Source of the DNA: Vibrio maritimus
GTDB lineage: Bacteria; Pseudomonadota; Gammaproteobacteria; Enterobacterales; Vibrionaceae
NCBI RefSeq assembly: GCF_021441885.1
Contig: NZ_CP090439.1
Coordinates: 1,612,001 to 1,676,000, forward strand
Length of the DNA: 64,000 nucleotides
Reading direction: 5' to 3'
The notes under the pieces were generated by a model. The model made no database searches. It saw only the letters and a list, made by a program, of their open reading frames with translations, and was not told the origin of the DNA. Made by a program: the position numbers and the translations under genes. Positions 61,877 through 64,000 of the stretch are shown here, piece after piece (positions within the stretch are counted from its first letter, which is position 1; each line of letters begins with the position of its first letter).

Positions 61877-64000
61877 ATGAAACCTAAGTTAAGCTTGGCT
61901 GCGGGATTAATTCTTGCGGGACTAGCCTTTCCCTCTATTAGCACCGCGTCAGAGGTACCGAGAACCACATTTGTGCATCTATTTGAATGGCGCTGGAATG
62001 ATATTGCGACAGAATGTGAGACTTTCTTAGGCCCTAAAGGTTTTTCAGCTGTGCAAGTATCTCCACCTCAAAAGAGCGTTGATAATCAGGCATGGTGGTC
62101 TCGTTATCAGCCAGTAAGCTACTCTTTTGAAGGCAGAAGTGGTAGCCGTCAAGAATTTCAAAGTATGGTAGACCGCTGTAAATCGGTTGGGGTTGATATA
62201 TACGTTGATGCCGTAATTAACCATATGGCTGCATGGGACCGCAATTTCCCAGAGGTCCCGTTTGGTGGCAATGATTTTCACAATTGTACCGACGATATAA
62301 ATTATGGTGATCGCTGGTCCATACAGAATTGCGACTTAGTAGGTTTAAATGACTTAAAAACGGAATCTGAATATGTCCGTCAGAAAATAGCGGATTACAT
62401 GAATGATGCTATAAGTATGGGCGTGACTGGATTTAGGATAGATGCAGCGAAACACATGCCAGCAGGCGATATTGCTGCCATTAAAAGTAAGCTAAATGGA
62501 AATCCTTATATATTCCAAGAAGTGATTGGAGCGGGCGGTGAACCAGTTCAGCCCGGTGAATACACCTATATTGGTGATGTGACAGAGTTCAATTTTGCAA
62601 GAACGCTCGGGCCTAAGTTTAAGCATGGCGGAATTAAAGATCTGCAAGGTATTGGCAGTTGGGGTGGTTGGCTATCGAGTGATCAGGCGGTGACCTTTGT
62701 CACTAACCACGATGAAGAGCGACACAATCCAGGGCAAGTATTGAGTCATCAAGATTTTGGTAATTTATACATGCTAGGAAATGTGTTCACGTTAGCCTAT
62801 CCGTATGGTTATCCCAAAATTATGTCTGGTTACTACTTCAATAATGATTTTGATGCTGGACCACCTTCAGCAGGTGTCCACTCAGGTAATGCTTGTGGAT
62901 TCGATGGCGGTAACTGGGTATGCGAACACAAATGGCGAGGTGTTGCCAATATGGTCGCGTTCCGAAATCATACCGCTTCAGAGTGGCGTGTCACCAATTG
63001 GTGGGATGATGGGTATAACCAAGTTGCCTTTGGACGAGGAGGGTTAGGCTTCGTAGCGATCAACCGCGATGACAATAAATCCATAGACCAAGGGTTTCAA
63101 ACCGGAATGCCTTCTGGTGAGTATTGTGATGTGATTGCAGGCAACTTTGATTCTGACACAGGCACCTGTGACGGACCTACTATTTCGGTCGATTCGTCTG
63201 GTTACGCTCACTTTACGGTTGCCAAGCATGATGCAGCGGCAATTCACGTAGGAGCAAAAGTGTGTGCAGGGTGTACTGACCCGACGCCAGGACCAACACC
63301 AACGCCTGATAGTCCAGTCAATGCGACCGCGATTTGTATCGACAATCGTGCGGGACTAAATAATCCGAACTTGTATTACTGGAATGCAACGCCGGCAGGC
63401 AGCATAGCTAACGCGACGTGGCCAGGTGTATCAATGGCGTCGAATGGGGATTACTTCTGTCACGATCTTGGTGTCGTAGTAGACAGTGTTAATGTGATTT
63501 TCTCTGATAATGGTGCAAATCAAACTGAGGACTTAATCGCAAGTTCTGGTCAATGTTTCTCAAACGGCAAATGGGACTCACTAGTAGCTTGTGGTTTCAC
63601 GGTTAATGATGACGGTGGTGATAACGGCGGTCCAGATCCCGTAGTCGGCAGTAAGGTCTGCTATGACAACGCAGAAAATCATTCAGAGCCAACGCTGTAT
63701 TACTGGAGTGTGGTTGCAGATCAGTCCGTAGCTAATGCAACCTGGCCTGGCGTGATGTTGAAAGAAGAAAATGGTGTGTACTGCCATGATTTTGGTGTGG
63801 ATGTACAAAGTCTCAACGCGATCTTTAGCAATGCTGGTAACAATAAATCCGCAGACTTAAGCACGTCAGCTCCCGAACTTTGCTTCAAGAATGGTCAATG
63901 GCAGTCGCTGGATAACTGTCAAAGTACAGCGGTTGGCGGCGATGAAACCTGGTATTTCCGCGGCACTTCAAACGCTTGGGGCTTAGCTAAGCTGACCTAC
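61877..64000 (+). CDS. Secreted animal-type alpha-amylase (partial, runs off the window)
   Basis: The 708 codons seen encode a signal peptide (about 1-24, SISTASE end), a GH13 catalytic domain (about 30-400), then a Pro-Thr linker and starch-binding modules. Catalytic residues are D189 (GFRIDAAKH), E215 (FQEVIG) and D279 (NHDEER). The FRIDAAKHMPAGDI pattern is like the chloride-dependent animal and Pseudoalteromonas amylases. Two repeats with LYYWN/S...ATWPGV (about 475-575 and 592-680) look like CBM26-type modules, and a third starting ETWYFRGTSNAWG resembles the C-terminal modules of the pullulanase at 27398. It should cleave alpha-1,4 bonds of starch outside the cell. Confidence 0.9.
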   Translation, partial: MKPKLSLAAGLILAGLAFPSISTASEVPRTTFVHLFEWRWNDIATECETFLGPKGFSAVQVSPPQKSVDNQAWWSRYQPVSYSFEGRSGSRQEFQSMVDRCKSVGVDIYVDAVINHMAAWDRNFPEVPFGGNDFHNCTDDINYGDRWSIQNCDLVGLNDLKTESEYVRQKIADYMNDAISMGVTGFRIDAAKHMPAGDIAAIKSKLNGNPYIFQEVIGAGGEPVQPGEYTYIGDVTEFNFARTLGPKFKHGGIKDLQGIGSWGGWLSSDQAVTFVTNHDEERHNPGQVLSHQDFGNLYMLGNVFTLAYPYGYPKIMSGYYFNNDFDAGPPSAGVHSGNACGFDGGNWVCEHKWRGVANMVAFRNHTASEWRVTNWWDDGYNQVAFGRGGLGFVAINRDDNKSIDQGFQTGMPSGEYCDVIAGNFDSDTGTCDGPTISVDSSGYAHFTVAKHDAAAIHVGAKVCAGCTDPTPGPTPTPDSPVNATAICIDNRAGLNNPNLYYWNATPAGSIANATWPGVSMASNGDYFCHDLGVVVDSVNVIFSDNGANQTEDLIASSGQCFSNGKWDSLVACGFTVNDDGGDNGGPDPVVGSKVCYDNAENHSEPTLYYWSVVADQSVANATWPGVMLKEENGVYCHDFGVDVQSLNAIFSNAGNNKSADLSTSAPELCFKNGQWQSLDNCQSTAVGGDETWYFRGTSNAWGLAKLTY

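Overview
The window looks like a piece of a Vibrio (or close Vibrionaceae) genome, with moderate GC content. Gene order and protein sequences are Vibrio-like throughout: an Mrp antiporter operon with a fused MrpA/MrpB, RavA-ViaA, DeaD, AckA without Pta, a LiuR-controlled branched-chain amino acid cluster, and two secreted starch-degrading enzymes. From memory of Vibrio cholerae, several of these (mrp, deaD, an acetate kinase without pta, tRNA-Cys/Leu) sit on the second chromosome, so a chromosome 2 origin is a reasonable inference but is not proven here.

Layout. 1-4.3 kb: a partial membrane protein, ACP phosphodiesterase (acpH), the RNA helicase RhlE, a tandem universal stress protein and a small zinc-ribbon protein. 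4.3-10 kb: a tightly overlapping mrp Na+(K+)/H+ antiporter operon. 10-16.7 kb: a TPR membrane protein, a DUF2391 protein, a secreted polysaccharide lyase-like protein, an NfsA-type nitroreductase, a YjeH-type amino acid exporter, a cytochrome c, threonine aldolase and a NUDIX hydrolase. 16.8-21.7 kb: ravA between two viaA paralogues. 21.8-24.4 kb: two identical tRNA-Cys genes and a tRNA-Leu, with a photolyase and a PspB-like gene between them. 24.6-31.4 kb: a secreted DUF11-repeat protein and a large pullulanase lipoprotein. 31.4-40 kb: YbjQ, PstS, RNase II, DeaD, AckA and small genes.

40-52.8 kb is a catabolic locus. liuR-liuA-liuB-liuC-liuE (leucine) runs leftwards and a seven-gene valine/isoleucine operon (thiolase, mmsA, acyl-CoA dehydrogenase, enoyl-CoA hydratase, 3-hydroxyisobutyryl-CoA hydrolase, mmsB, SDR) runs rightwards. 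Between them lie two copies of a 16-bp ACGTAAACGT-core palindrome. A third copy lies midway between the divergent etfQO and etfBA at 58.4 kb, so one regulator probably controls both the acyl-CoA dehydrogenases and their electron acceptors. liuD, the biotin-carrying subunit of methylcrotonyl-CoA carboxylase, is missing from its expected place.

53-56.7 kb holds small secreted proteins, a gene interrupted by an in-frame stop, and an XRE regulator divergent from a secreted Ntn-hydrolase-like protein. 60-64 kb ends with small genes and a partial animal-type alpha-amylase carrying starch-binding repeats. Two related inverted repeats lie in the amylase upstream region. No CRISPR array, insertion sequence, prophage or rRNA gene was seen.
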